The notes beneath the pieces are model-generated. The model was not told where the DNA came from. It made no database searches and saw only the letters and a program-made list of their open reading frames with translations. From contig JARVKI010000050.1 in the NCBI GenBank assembly GCA_036674765.1, positions 186,001 through 250,000 of the forward strand: a DNA stretch of 64,000 bases, in the 5' to 3' direction. The position numbers and the translations under genes were made by a program. Origin of the DNA: Seiridium cupressi (Eukaryota; Ascomycota; Sordariomycetes; Amphisphaeriales; Sporocadaceae). Below are positions 45,379 to 57,600 of the stretch, in pieces. Every line of letters starts with the position of its first letter. Position 1 is the stretch's first letter.

Positions 45379-47018
45379 ATGGATCCATTGTCGGTGCTTC
45401 CTGCGGAAATCGTGCTGCGGGTCCTAGACTTCGCCTGCCTAGACAGCCTAGCCGGTTTGACCCGCCTCAACCAAGCGTGGCATCGATTCATCGATGCCAC
45501 TCACCCAGATGCTATATACGCGGCCAAGCTGCCCAACGTTGCCAGCTTGCGAGAGCCTCGCGAATATTTCAAGGACCTGAAGTCGTTCGCCAGATACGGT
45601 GAGGATGTTGAGTCTTGGAAGGATGCGTGCCGGCGACAGACCTTGCTTGCTAGGAATTGGAATGATGAGCGCCCCGTCACGACCGAGTCCATCATCCGAT
45701 TCGAGGCCGCCAACCACTTTGTGTGGAGGTTTAAGCCTGACTTCAAGCGCCGACTGATCATCTCAACGAGCCAGTCGGGCGGCCTTTTTGTGACCGACAT
45801 GGACACCGGTCGTCCATTATGGTCGCTACTGCGCAACGAAGGCGTGCGAGAGTTTGCACACCTGGAATACCAGGACGGCGTTGCTGTTTGGGATAGATTC
45901 GGGAACACCCTAGAAGTCTGGAAAACTGATCTTCCTGGTCTTCCTAGAGGTCACTTTCGAAACGTCGGTCTTTTACATCACGAAGCAGAAACCCGTGGCT
46001 TTCAACTATCCTACACCACCATATGTGTGGCTTCCACCGACGGGCACGGATTCGTGTATGATGTGCTACCCGGCGACGTATCTCCTACATTGCGGACTCA
46101 TCTTGAAATCCAGCAGGGTGCTATTGGACATCTCGATCAAAGCGAGCACGCAGTCATGTATTCTATGGGCACCGAAGGGTACCATTTCTTCGAGAAAACT
46201 TCAGGTACATTGATGGGGCACATCCGACCTCACCTAGTGGATCCCTTCAAGGTCTTCCATGTCAACCACCCTGTGGCTCCCTCCTCGGACTTTGCTCTCA
46301 GTCAGTCGTATCACATCTCTTGATTACTTTTGGTGATAGCTGACACTTTGCAGTACGCCGCGAGATCCTTAGACTTGTACCTCCCAACGATGAGGACCAA
46401 GGTCCTTTTCCGCCGAAGAATCCGAAGAAGGACAGGTTGACGCCATGTCATGTTCTTCCTGGCCCGCTCAGATCTGGCCAGGCTGTGCCAATCGCTATCC
46501 ATACCCCGCCACTCGTGAATGATGACTGGGGCGCGGGCATGTTGAATGGCAAGACCATGGTTGGAGTGTCGCGAGGCGGGCGAGTTATTGTTTGCGCCGA
46601 CTGGGAGCGCGCCTTTCGTAGTGAGGCTGATTTTGCTGCCGTAACGGCTATTATTGAATGCGAGTCTGGCGATGGTGCTGACTTTGACCTTGGTGGGTGG
46701 TTATCGATACACGAGACTCCCGCCGGGAAACGGGTCATTTTTGAAATCAAGCATAGAATATACATACTACCGCTCGGCCCTGAGGGAGATGTAAGCACGA
46801 CATTGCCCGTCCTGGTTGCCACTACTAGTTTGCCATCTCTTGGCGTGCCGGTCAGTTTTATGGGCGTCTACGATGACTGCATTATGAGTACATTCACTAT
46901 GGTCAGGCCTGAGGTGGATGCTCGCGAAGTGCCAAATGAGAATGGCGAAGAGGCTGCGACCTGGCGAATTACTCCTACCAAAATCATCAGAGTATTGAGT
47001 TTTGCCCCAGAGTTCTGA
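45379..47018 (+). CDS. F-box protein
   Basis: Two exons, 45379-46300 and 46354-47018, joined in phase 1 by a 53-nt intron (GTCAGT donor, GCTGAC branch, TGCAG acceptor); 528 residues. An F-box opens the protein: LSVLPAEIVLRVLDFACLDSLAGL (about 4-27), then LTRLNQAWHRFID. The rest reads as repeated short beta strands (GLFVTDMDTGRPLWSLL, GVAVWDRFGNTLEVWK, RGGRVIVCADWERAF) that suggest a beta-propeller-like substrate-binding part, although no canonical WD repeat is seen. By family it would be the substrate adaptor of an SCF ubiquitin ligase, binding Skp1 through the F-box; the target is unknown. Confidence 0.88.
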
Positions 47019-47327
47019 TGGCCTGATCTGGATGGTCAATCATCCTTGAGCACTATTTCCAGCCTTCGCCCTAGTTTTAGCCATAATACGGATACAGATA
47101 GGTGATTCATTATAGCAACCTAAAAAAGAAACTCATGATGATTGCGTGAGAGGAAAAAGCCCAGGCCTGCTGTGTTGTAACCCGACGATTCGCTCACTCA
47201 ACTCCGATTCCTAACCATTATCGCAGTAAACTCCACCTCCAGGCAATAAGCGCAACAAAACAAGTTCGTAATCAATGTGTACAGTGCTAATATTCCGCGA
47301 TGCGGGATGCCCAAAGGAATATATTGT
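47019..47327. other. Intergenic, convergent 3' ends
   Basis: A short gap between the F-box gene (+) and the M28 protease (-). It probably holds both 3' UTRs; no gene supported. Confidence 0.5.
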
Positions 47328-50285
47328 TCATACGCTGTATGACTTGTTACCGTAGACAAGCCCAGGGCCCAATTTAGTAATTGCCACCCAGTCAGGGGCA
47401 TACTGCAGCGCTTGGTCAAGGGCAGGGATAGTGCCCTGTTGATTGGCGTCATCCCACTTGCAAAACACTTCAATGTCAATTTTTCCACTGACATTCGTTT
47501 CTTTCGACCACTCGATATTTACAGCCCATGGTTTGCTCCAATCGCGACGATAGAGCAGGATGCTGTCCAAGCCCTCTTTAGGAACTGCACCGAAACGATC
47601 ATCTTGTGGGCTACTTCCTGACACCAAGAATTTGGCGACCGGCTTCGAGAAGCGTACGCCACAAGTCCTTGTTTCGACGCCGTCAAGCTGGAAGTACAGC
47701 TTGTTAGAGTATCGCGAGGCGTTAAATTTGACCCAGTCAACGAGTTTCTTCTCATGGCCGCCGACTTTGGGGAGCACGCTTGACGCGTCGTAGGTGCAGT
47801 AACCCATATCGGGCCTGTCGGATGCCTTAGTCTCGCATGTGATCTCTCTGTCCATAGCGGACGGTATCGAAGCCAATGCTTGCCGCACGTATTTCTCGGC
47901 CCCCATGAAGTGGGCGAAAGACTCTCCAGTGTCGAGGTTGATATCTTGTGCAAAGTAAATCTTATATCGACTTGAGACGTTGAAGGGGAAAGCGACGAGG
48001 TTATATATAAGTGTAGCAGCAAATATGACAAGGAGGACAAGAGGGATATGATGGGTAACCCGATGCACAAAAGGGGTAATGGGTAGGACCAGGAGGATGC
48101 TGACGATGGCCACAAGGAGATAAGGAACCAGGGTGTTACTGCCGTCGGCACCGGTTTCCTTCACGGACGCAACGAGCTCAAGGCCCAGTTGGCCGAACAG
48201 CATGAGAAAGAACGGTCCGAGGAGAAGGAACTGGAAGAACCACAACCAACTTGGAAGCTTTCCTGACCATACCTGCTCATGACCAAATGGTTGGCTCGCG
48301 GGGTCTTCTCCTGGCGCCGTCTTATCTATTATAGCAGTTGTTGAACGTCGATAACCTGTACCGAACGTGAAAGAGCGATTCTTATTGCTGTTTCCACCGA
48401 TCAATGGGCGTGTCTCATCGGGCTCTTCCTCTTGTTCATCCTCATTGGCGCCATTCTCGGCAGCAGCTGCCTCGTTGACACTGTCTTCGGGTGGTACCTG
48501 TTCCGGATGGTCATCCACATTTACGTTTGCTGATCCCTCGGTGTCGTGGTCGCCTTGTGCCTTTTGAGCGAACGTAGTCTTCTTTGGCAAACGGAATTGC
48601 TCGAATAGACTGAGTAGGGAAGCCAGAAAAACTGCAAGTTGGAAAAACACGAAAGGGTAGCCGGCCGCAATGTGGAAGCGATCTTCGAAGACAGTCACTG
48701 CTACAAGGACAGCCCATGTCATGATGAAAAGCCAAAAGAAAGCGTAGCCTCGATGAAGAGCGCTGGCTCGGACGAAATTGGCCCCTGCCATAATGACCCA
48801 GAAGGCAAAGTAGAAGAGTGCCAACATCATGGCCCATACAGTATACTCGTAGCTGTAAATGATGAAGGGGTTGATCTTTCTGACCAGGTAGGCTGCTGCG
48901 ACAACTAGAGCCCCTGCAACTACCAGAGCAAAAGGGAATCTGATAAGGCCTCTATAACCACCGAGCGATATTGGCTCAGCGCCAGATTCTTCTTCCCGGG
49001 TAGACTTTGAAGAAAAGAAGTAAAATTTGTCGCTTCGAGATAGAATGAATACGAACAATGTCAGTATTAGAGGAGTTGCGATCAAGAAGCTCAGAGATAG
49101 GGCAAACAGGTCGTGAAGACCAAGGAGAATGAAGGCTTTCCCAAAGAGATCAAACCATACACCGTCGGTTGGTGCCCCATTGTCAATCTTCTTTCGGTTT
49201 CCGTCGGGTCGCTTCCCAATAAAGGTATCTCCAGTATCTCCAGAAAGCCTCTTCATAGTATGTACAGAGTGTGACAGCATGTGCCATAGGCTGTCTATAG
49301 ACGTATGGCGAGTGTCATCCTGATTAGTATGGTAACGCGCGCGTGGCCGATAAAAGGCGAGATCCAGTCCACGCATGCCATATATATCATGAAAGATTGA
49401 GTAGTCAGTTCCGCTTCGGATGACTCCGAGTCCCCAAGCATCAGAGGAGACTACCGAGCCAAATGGGTTTGGGCCTCCTTGGTAGGCATGGGTCACCTCA
49501 GCATCAGTCGTCCTGAAGAGATTTGCTTTGCCTCCAGCTGCAGCTCCCTCGAGGTTCAAAAAGACATGACAAAATGGCATGAGAGGATGGTTACCAAAGG
49601 CGCGGGAGCCCCAAAGCCAGTCCTCCTCGTTGTTGTTCAGCAGAGCGACAATGCCTTTCTGCGGCTGATTGGCGGGTAACGAGAAGTACTTGATGAGCTG
49701 GAGGACAGATACGACAGCCATGCCATCATCCGTGGCACCATATCCTGTCGAGACAGAATCGAAGTGAGCGTTCACAAGGGCACCCCCCTTGCCTATAATC
49801 TTGTCTGCATGAGCGTCGTCCTCCCACCACTTCGCGGCGGGGTCATCTTTGCCACGGATATAGACCATAATATTGTTGCCCTCGAAATAGGTGCCGATCG
49901 TCTTGGGTTGGAAGTCCGGGCCCTGTAAGGGCTTCGGAGCCCTCTCCTCGCCAAACACAGTGACATTGCTAACATTGTCGTCAAAGACAACGAAGTTCTG
50001 CTCACTGGCGTTGCTTCCCGCCTTGATCTCGTGTATTCGCTGGAGTAGCCAGGTGCGGACAGCATCGTTCTCTCGACTGTTGTAGGGGTGGTAGGCTCGG
50101 GCAAGAGTGGTGAGATCGGACCAAGCTTCGGCAAGATTGAGCCCAGTCTCGATTCTCTCGGGCGACGGTGCTGTAGGAACGGTTTCGTGAATGATAAGCA
50201 GAGGAATGAGCAGAGCAAGGTACACAATTGTGGTCCAGAAGGTGACTTGGGCAGGCCGAAAGGCGATAGGATTGGGTACACCCAT
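47328..50285 (-). CDS. pff1: Vacuolar membrane protease, family M28 (Pff1-like)
   Basis: A single exon of 985 residues. TM1 (VTFWTTIVYLALLIPLLII) is followed by a lumenal M28 peptidase domain with the zinc ligands and catalytic residues in order: AHFDSV (His174, Asp176), GYGATDDG (Asp186/187), NNNEEDW (Glu220, Glu221) and NLEGAAAGG (Glu246), plus YHTNQDD near 340. About eight further TM helices follow, with an acidic cytosolic loop (EDEQEEEPDETRPL) between them, then a lumenal beta-rich C-terminus. This is the architecture of yeast Pff1, a multispanning vacuolar metalloprotease. The start MGVPNPIAFRP places TM1 at the usual distance. Length and motifs look intact. Confidence 0.95.
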   Translation of the reverse strand: MGVPNPIAFRPAQVTFWTTIVYLALLIPLLIIHETVPTAPSPERIETGLNLAEAWSDLTTLARAYHPYNSRENDAVRTWLLQRIHEIKAGSNASEQNFVVFDDNVSNVTVFGEERAPKPLQGPDFQPKTIGTYFEGNNIMVYIRGKDDPAAKWWEDDAHADKIIGKGGALVNAHFDSVSTGYGATDDGMAVVSVLQLIKYFSLPANQPQKGIVALLNNNEEDWLWGSRAFGNHPLMPFCHVFLNLEGAAAGGKANLFRTTDAEVTHAYQGGPNPFGSVVSSDAWGLGVIRSGTDYSIFHDIYGMRGLDLAFYRPRARYHTNQDDTRHTSIDSLWHMLSHSVHTMKRLSGDTGDTFIGKRPDGNRKKIDNGAPTDGVWFDLFGKAFILLGLHDLFALSLSFLIATPLILTLFVFILSRSDKFYFFSSKSTREEESGAEPISLGGYRGLIRFPFALVVAGALVVAAAYLVRKINPFIIYSYEYTVWAMMLALFYFAFWVIMAGANFVRASALHRGYAFFWLFIMTWAVLVAVTVFEDRFHIAAGYPFVFFQLAVFLASLLSLFEQFRLPKKTTFAQKAQGDHDTEGSANVNVDDHPEQVPPEDSVNEAAAAENGANEDEQEEEPDETRPLIGGNSNKNRSFTFGTGYRRSTTAIIDKTAPGEDPASQPFGHEQVWSGKLPSWLWFFQFLLLGPFFLMLFGQLGLELVASVKETGADGSNTLVPYLLVAIVSILLVLPITPFVHRVTHHIPLVLLVIFAATLIYNLVAFPFNVSSRYKIYFAQDINLDTGESFAHFMGAEKYVRQALASIPSAMDREITCETKASDRPDMGYCTYDASSVLPKVGGHEKKLVDWVKFNASRYSNKLYFQLDGVETRTCGVRFSKPVAKFLVSGSSPQDDRFGAVPKEGLDSILLYRRDWSKPWAVNIEWSKETNVSGKIDIEVFCKWDDANQQGTIPALDQALQYAPDWVAITKLGPGLVYGNKSYSV

Positions 50286-51685
50286 GTTGGCGTCTTAGGA
50301 GAGAAGAGGAAGCAATGATGCTAGAGGGATGGCCATTAGTGGCACCTCAATGCCAATTCAAAGATGCTCAGAGGTGACCAGACAGCATCATCGTACTCTC
50401 CAAAGTTGGATATCGTTGCGGGTCGCTGCTGCAACCTTGGAACCTAGCTGCGGACTGAGGGGCAGTTGAAGCCGCCTAAAGCCGCTGGAGGAGGAAAGTC
50501 GAACTGGAGCTTGGGCCCACGACCACCAGCCGAGGTGCATTAGCACTAACGTTACTTAGTTAGAGGGCAGCAGACCCTTGCCATGTTGCAATGGATCTTG
50601 CAGGCGCACATGGGCGAACCTAAACCGAACCGAACCCAGGAAACAGAGGTCAAAAGGCACAGCTCCGGTGACAGCTGAGCCACGTTTACGTTACAAACTA
50701 GAAGGACTGGGATAGACGGCGTGTATTATGGTGTCTCCCAAATATAGATTCCAATTCTACATTGTTGGCAACCTCATCAATTGGTCTATATAATGCACTG
50801 CTTCGTTTACTCCGCAGCACATCAAGCCCGTATTCTCAGGTCGCGAACCTACCTACATTAGACTGTCTTTTATTTTATCTCTTGCCGTAGAAGTAGACCT
50901 TACACCGTCAGAGTACAAACCTTGAGTTCTTCTCAAAGATTTTTGAGATATTCATGACATCTTCGATTTTACTGCATACTCGTTATTACCATATTTCGAT
51001 TATTGATGTATTTCTTTAACTGTGGCCTGTGAACTGACGTGTATAGTTTCTTGCGGAACTCTTGTGCCGCATGCAGGACTTGATTCGAAACATATGCAAC
51101 GATAGATCAATCAAGTGCAGCATTATATAAAAGGCTATGTTTATCCAGTTCCATCCACTGCATTGGAAGAAACGCCCTTTTTCGTGCATGAGATGATATG
51201 GGCGTTATTTATGATCGTATGGAGGAACTCGATACCTAGGGCGTGTTCCCCTCCCCAGAACATTATCTTCATAAATCCGTGTCTCTACTTGTTGCCAATG
51301 CGCCATAATTAGTCAATATCCATACTCCTATTCAAGGCGATTCGAGCAGGGGCAATTCTACTCGAGAACATAAAGAGGGAGATATCAGATGTCGTGTACT
51401 GCGATAAATAGGATAACTGATTGTAAACCAACAGACTGTGCCACTTAGTTGCAGCTGGTGCCTGGCGCTAGATGAACGTCATCCACCATCAATCCAACCT
51501 GCATACTACAATGCAGGTTAGACAACAAACAAATAAAATGATTCAATCTTTTGCGGACCATCTCAAATAAAGTTTGATTTCGTTTTCATTACATCCTCTA
51601 CCCAAGTCCTCGAGTATTACATCTGTGGCGGGCCCAGTGTTACCATTCGTACAAATCCATTAGATCAGGTTCAGGTGCAATCAGG
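50286..51685. other. Intergenic, divergent promoters, 1.4 kb
   Basis: Between the Pff1-like gene (-) and the RING-YEATS gene (+). No gene supported. The part just upstream of 50600 is GC-rich and the remainder AT-rich. Confidence 0.5.
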
Positions 51686-52663
51686 ATGAGCTCTTCTACC
51701 AAACATGACTCCAGAGCCGCGAGGAGGGCACGACGCTCTCAATTGGCACAAGAGAGCCACCACGGTTCTTCACGTCCCGATTCCAATGTAGTCCCTCGAA
51801 GCCTCGCTCGGCAAGAGCCCGGACAGCCCAATTCGGAGGACGTGAACGAGGACGACTTATGTCCCATCTGTCGTCTTCTCCTCCATGAACCTGTAACCAC
51901 GACTTGTAACCATACTCTATGCAAATTCTGTATGGCACAGTGGGCATCTGTTTCGCTCGCAGCGCCCATGACTATTGTGGACGTGGACGAAGAGCCTGTT
52001 GACTTTGACGCCGTCTCGGAGCTCGAAGCGCGCTGTCCCATGTGCCGGACCATGACTACTGCAGCGTTCAACCCGCAGCTATCGCAGGATCTCAAGGCCA
52101 AGTACCCGGTGACACATGCCGAGAGAGAAGTGGAAGCTCAAGCGGATGGTGAAGGCTTAGGTGGTGACGCCATTCAAACGATGACCGTGTATATTGGCAA
52201 TCGACACACCTTCGTTGAGCCCAGCTCAGACTCGCCACACAACCAACACGAGTGGACCTTTTTCGTACGGCCAAGCAGAACTGACATCATCGAAGAAGTA
52301 CACATCTTCTTACACCCAACATTCCGGCAGAATCGCGTTGTCCGGCAGCGGCCACCTTACCAAATCACAAGATTAGGCTGGGGCGTGTTCACGATTACTG
52401 CATCTGTCGTTCTGAAGGCTGGGTATTCGTGGGTTTCAGACGATGCACAGGACTCCCCAGATGGTGCTGCGAAAGGCGTCCTTCCGCTGGAGTGGATGTT
52501 GGACTTTGATGGTTTTGGAGGAAAGGGGAGCATGGGCAGATGTCGCTTAAAGGTCAAGAACGATCGCGATTGGGAGGGCGTAAGTGATGAGGAGGAAAGA
52601 GATCAGAGGGAATGGGGAAGGATGGTAAGACAATATGAACGAGATGGCAGATACGAGCCTTAA
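51686..52663 (+). CDS. RING finger-YEATS domain fusion protein
   Basis: A single exon of 325 residues. After a basic N-terminus comes a C3HC4 RING: Cys59, Cys62, Cys74, His76, Cys79, Cys82, then a 34-residue acidic insert and Cys117, Cys120. From about 165 a YEATS domain follows: YIGNRHTFVEP, HEWTFFVRPS, VHIFLHPTF (about 196-203), PPYQITRLGWGVFTI and VLPLEWMLDFDGFGG. The HPTF and GWG segments correspond to the acyl-lysine binding pocket of AF9 and Taf14, with Thr where Ser is common. The combination suggests an E3 ligase recruited to acetylated or crotonylated histones; that role is inferred from the domains, and I recall no characterized member. The C-terminus is a charged helix. It is nuclear by inference. 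Confidence 0.9.
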   Translation: MSSSTKHDSRAARRARRSQLAQESHHGSSRPDSNVVPRSLARQEPGQPNSEDVNEDDLCPICRLLLHEPVTTTCNHTLCKFCMAQWASVSLAAPMTIVDVDEEPVDFDAVSELEARCPMCRTMTTAAFNPQLSQDLKAKYPVTHAEREVEAQADGEGLGGDAIQTMTVYIGNRHTFVEPSSDSPHNQHEWTFFVRPSRTDIIEEVHIFLHPTFRQNRVVRQRPPYQITRLGWGVFTITASVVLKAGYSWVSDDAQDSPDGAAKGVLPLEWMLDFDGFGGKGSMGRCRLKVKNDRDWEGVSDEEERDQREWGRMVRQYERDGRYEP

Positions 52664-52839
52664 GGGCAATGGGAGCCAGCTTTCAATGCATCTTATTCAT
52701 CCGAAAACAACATCAGTCCTATTAAAGATAAATCATCACAACTTCATCTAAGCTATCACTCGGCAGATACGTCGATCCATGAACATCATACTGCGGGACA
52801 AGTCATCTTGTTCGCTTCACAAGATCCGAAGACTCTTAC

Positions 52840-53622
52840 TCAGTCGAAAATACCAAAACTCCAATCCCTCACTGCGGTGTTTTTCGGTCGACTGTCACGA
52901 GCTATGTCGACTTTTCGCATGTCTGTACCGTAAGGGTTTGCAGTCGCGTTCTTGCTCGATGGTCCTCCCGCCTTGTATTCCATCAGCACACCAGTTGTCT
53001 TCTCGCCAAAGATTTGTCGACGCTTTAATACAGCCTCCCGAAACAGCTTAAGTAACTCTTGACTCAGCATTGCCATCTCTTTCTCGGCCTTCTCGTATTG
53101 CTTTTCGAACTCTGCCTCAAAAGCGTCTTTGTCTTCGAGCTTCAGTGAGCTAACCGCATCTTCAGATCTCGTGAGTGTATCAACAATCCGATTTGTGAGC
53201 TCACGATACTCCATTCGCATTGGCGCCTTGTCGTTCTCCTGTCTCTTATTAGTGGTGGCGCCAGAATTTTCGAAGATGCTTGGAATTGAGAGTTCGCTGC
53301 TCACTAATTTGATCGCTGCAGCAGACGATTCAGGTGCAGGGCTTTCAAAGTCCAATGTGCAAGAGGATTCCCGCGAAAATGGAGTCTCTGTGTCATGATG
53401 GCCGTCCGAATCGTCGTCCATGTTGATGGCAGTGTCCTTGGTGGCGCCTTCAGTCAAGTTTGTGATAATGCGCGGAGTACCCAGGTGACAGGAGCTTTGC
53501 AGAGCGGTATTTCCGTGGGCGCATACGGGTAATATTTGATTAGGACGAAGACCTGAAAGGTTGCCTGTCGTTACGTGATACCTTTTATATTGATAGGTGT
53601 TTGGCGGAGCCATGGTTGTCAT
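52840..53622 (-). CDS. Hypothetical coiled-coil protein
   Basis: A single exon of 260 residues. The first 130 residues are polar and probably disordered (DDDSDGHHDTETPFSRESS). Residues 130-215 are helical with coiled-coil character (YRELTNRIVDTLTRSEDAV, EKQYEKAEKEMAMLSQELLKLFREAVLKRR). The C-terminus is basic and ends DWSFGIFD. No enzyme motif, signal peptide or TM segment. I do not recognize the family. It ends 176 nt from the RING-YEATS stop in convergent orientation, so the two 3' UTRs probably overlap or abut. Confidence 0.65.
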   Translation of the reverse strand: MTTMAPPNTYQYKRYHVTTGNLSGLRPNQILPVCAHGNTALQSSCHLGTPRIITNLTEGATKDTAINMDDDSDGHHDTETPFSRESSCTLDFESPAPESSAAAIKLVSSELSIPSIFENSGATTNKRQENDKAPMRMEYRELTNRIVDTLTRSEDAVSSLKLEDKDAFEAEFEKQYEKAEKEMAMLSQELLKLFREAVLKRRQIFGEKTTGVLMEYKAGGPSSKNATANPYGTDMRKVDIARDSRPKNTAVRDWSFGIFD

Positions 53623-54603
53623 GCCCAGAGTGGTTTGGGTTAGGGGGCATGTTTAGAGGTCTTCTGTTTGACTCAAAAATAATATTCGGGGCGGCACTTA
53701 TATAGTCGGCAACCTATGCGAAATCTGAGGCTGATGTGATTCGCAGCCATGTCAGGCAGGTATGATACTCTTCGCCAATTGACCAAGGCTGGCGTGCGTG
53801 CTCGTCTTAACGGACTACGGAGATTCAACAAGCGATAAACCGTTGAATTTTCTATGCTCAAAAGCGATGCCGGGAAGTAATTATAATATTGTTTGGTTTG
53901 CAGACAACCTCCCAGCATAAGCTCCAGTATTTATCGTCTCGGCTGCATTGTTCTATGAGGGACGGATACGCCCACCATGGAGATCTGTTCTGACGCGTCT
54001 TGGCAGATACCTCAGAAAGTCAATAGTCGTGAATAGAACAGTGGAATGCACCAAGTGCCTAGGGTACGGCGCTTGGACTACTTGCACCTCGATAAAAAAA
54101 ATTTTCTTTATAAACTAGGTATACACTGGTTACATTGCAGCTCAATATCAAGGAAGCATTACTGAATATGCCTTGAGAAGAGGCGTCCGGTGCATTTATC
54201 AATTCAAAGAAGATCTTGTCCATACCTACTTCGAACTATATTTCGCCAAAAGCAGAAGTCCATAAGGGAATCGTGTTTCAGATCCAATGTACCTAGGGAG
54301 TAATCATCTCAAGTGGGCGGATGGGAAGCCTGCCTACAGAGTGGACCACATGTTCAATAGAAAAACGCCGTCATCAGGAAAGCGTGAATGGCCCGGCAGT
54401 TCGGGCACTACATACACTAGTGGTCAACGTTAAATGTCGTCACCTGGAGCACTTTAACGCCTAGATCGGAGTCACCTGATTTGGCGTTTTTAGGAAGTCG
54501 CGTCTTTTTCTCTTTGTTCCGCAAAGCTTCAGAAGCGTGTCTTGGCCACTTTTCCTGGCTCAATATTTTTCACGTTGTTCATTACTCTTGAAAATCCCAG
54601 AAA
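53623..54603. other. Intergenic, divergent promoters
   Basis: Between the coiled-coil gene (-) and the BRCT gene (+). No gene supported. An A/T block lies at about 54093-54113. Confidence 0.5.
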
Positions 54604-57600
54604 ATGGCGCGGACGCGGGAATCGGTCAAGCAAGCCGAGGAACAAGCCTACGCTGGCGAGAATGAGAGTCAAGACTCGCAATGGATCATGGATCAATATC
54701 ATCTCATGTATGGAGTTGGCATTGTAAGAACCCTACGATTACTGTCGTATGCCATTCCACCTATAACCAAGAGCTTACTGTACTCGATAGCTGAGCTCAT
54801 CTCCCCCGCCGACTGAATTGCAGCTGACGGCTAATGGCTGTTTGCCAGTTACGCGAAGCCGTAGGTTTGATACATTATATATATATCTATTTGCTTCTCA
54901 TGCAACAAAAAGCTAATTGAGATACAGGAGGGTTGAATTCGAGGGCCGACTCGGGCCGCTCGAAAGCAGCCAAAGAGGTACGTAAGGCGCTGATCCGATC
55001 CGATCTGATTTGATCTGCGCTAGGATGGCACTGACAGCAACCCCACAGCTTAACGAGCCGCCCAAAGACGCGTTGAAGCCGAAAACGCGTATCAATCCAG
55101 TTCCTGTGCCAGCATCACAACAAGCTTCAAAGCACAGCTCCGCCGCACCTCGGTCTTCCTTGACGTGGGAGCCTGATGGAAAGCAGGTGCCACTGCCCAC
55201 ATCCCAACATGGTCATGTTGCCATCGAGGCCCCGAGTCCTTTGATAAGAGACGATGTTTTACCACAAGTCCCACGATCCACAGCGCCACTCAAGTGGGAC
55301 AAGAAGATGGATGGTTCCATGTCCGAGTCGCCGACTCAATCCAATGACGGCAGAAGCTACGAACAGTATCGAGAAAATGTCGATCGTCCCCTTAATTCCT
55401 CGCAGCCAGCGGGGGAGAAAGACCATGTTGCCCAATTTGACCGGCCTTCGCAGCTATCAGCAGCTAGCAGCTCTCACGAACAACGATTTTTACACGAAGA
55501 CGAGACTGGAGCTGTGAAGTTCGACTGGCATCCGCCTGAAGGCGATAGTGATGGAGATGAATTCGAAGAGAACAATGCTACGACCGACCCGCCGTTTCCG
55601 ACGTCGCAACCAGCAGCTACTTCGCAGCTCAGCGCTGTCGTAGCAGCTGCTGGTCGGCATAGTATGCCGGCCTCAACTATGCCACCTCCCGAGACGCCGA
55701 CGGTAGCCCACAGACTATTCTCAAGAGATGCGGCCCCTGGTAACGTCATGGCAGCATCACAGCTGTTCATGCAAACGCAATTCACATCTGGTGTTAAAAA
55801 ACTAGCTTCGCCGACATCTTCGCGCCCGTCCCCCAATATCCTCGAGCACAATACGATATCCCCAAATAACCGATCATCGCCCTTGAAAGACCGTGGGCTA
55901 CGTACTTCGCCAATTCAAGGTTTCTCTACCAGCCCTATTGCTGCAGCTCCAGCTACATCTTCCAAAGTAGTGGAGCAACAGCACCCGGAGACTGAGACCA
56001 TCCCAGGATCTCCGGCTGTGGTACAATCAAGGCAGAGAACTCGGCGGGACCCTATCGGCGATTATGCACCAATTCGGAATTCCGCGACCTCAGACCCAGG
56101 TCTTAATACAGAAATAGGGGTTCAGACAGACTCAGACAGTGACGAGTCTCAAGAGCGTCGACGTCTCGTGAAGCTGAAGCAGGAAAGAGCGAACAGGTCT
56201 TTGACCAGTATAAGTTTTCCGCGCAAGGACAAAAGAGAAAAGGTTGAGGTTCCTTCCACGAATCATAAGACGCAAAAAGGCTTAACTCAATCTACTGCTT
56301 CAGCTCTCTCCTCTCCAGATGACTACGTGGCTCAATGCCATGGAAAGCCAGACACTACGGACAATGACGAGTCGCAAGAAACCGTGGCAGATTCTCAAGA
56401 GGCGGGCGCCACAAATGGTGTTGTTATACATCCTATCATATCTAGCTCTGATGTCAAGGGAACACATGGTATGCACACACAGGTTGTCACGCAGCCGGAA
56501 CTTCCTGTTGGTCCTCGGAGGAGCAACGAGACGACTGGAAGTAAGGAAACAATTCCCGAGACAAGCCCGGCTGGAAATCGACGATCAAGCAGGAAGGCCA
56601 AGACTTCCCTTGGGAGGACTGTGGTGACGCAACAGCCTTTCCGTTCCTCGGGAAGAATTGCTCCAGCCGACCGTCCGAGCTCTGATGAGACGAGGGTACT
56701 TCCCTCTTCACCTCCCGTACCGGTTCCAATCGTAGTGTCCTCACAGAAATCCCGTCGCTCTGCAAGGTTAGGGATTGCCGCCACGCCGGTCACCTCTTCG
56801 ACTAGTCCCACTCTAGAGCAACCAGCCAGCACGTCCTCCACCTTAACTGTGCTTACTGAGACTCCACGTATCTCGTCCAGCGCTACACCAAACACGGAGC
56901 CAGCCGAGCAAGATCCTGTGCAGGATGAAACATCTTCGCCGGTAGTTAATATAACTACGGTGTCGTCGCCAGCGGCTGCCAAGAATCTCCGCCAAAAGCC
57001 CTCCAAACTAAAGACATATTCGTCACCTAGAGTGCGAGGTAGTGACCGTCCACACAAGACTACGCGCCACCCGTCTGTCTCTACCGATGAATTGGCTCTG
57101 TCTACGCCAACATCTGCTCCCAGAAGTCGCCCGTCTCGGTCTTTTGCCCGCAAGTCAACAACAAGTCTGGACAGCCGGCGGCCACCGTCGAGTGCTGGTA
57201 TATTCTATGGCATGACCTTCGCAACTTCGTTCCAGGCCGAAGGGGACAAGAAATCGGTGGAGAAGATGATTGTTTCGGCTGGCGGTACTATAATCTCTAG
57301 AGGCTTTGACGAACTTGTCGAAGTCCCGCCGCTGGAGTCGAATAAGAAGCCTGGTTTAAGGAGCGGGCAAAATACCGGCTTTGCCGCCCTTATCACTGAT
57401 ACGCATTCAAGAAAGCCGAAATATATGCAGGCGCTCGCTCTAGGATTGCCATGTTTGTCATGGAAATGGATTTCAAGTTGCATCCGGGGTAATGCAATAG
57501 TGGACTGGTCAACCTATCTACTTTGCGCTGGCCAAAGCCAAGTACTGGGCGCTATTCGCTCGAGAACGCTCGAATCATATGACGCGACTGACGTGAATAT

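Noticed and set aside
56395..57153. Minus-strand frame of 252 codons inside the Rad9/Crb2-like gene
   Set aside because: It is the antisense of a long disordered Ser/Pro-rich coding region; such mirrors are common and the protein shows no family.
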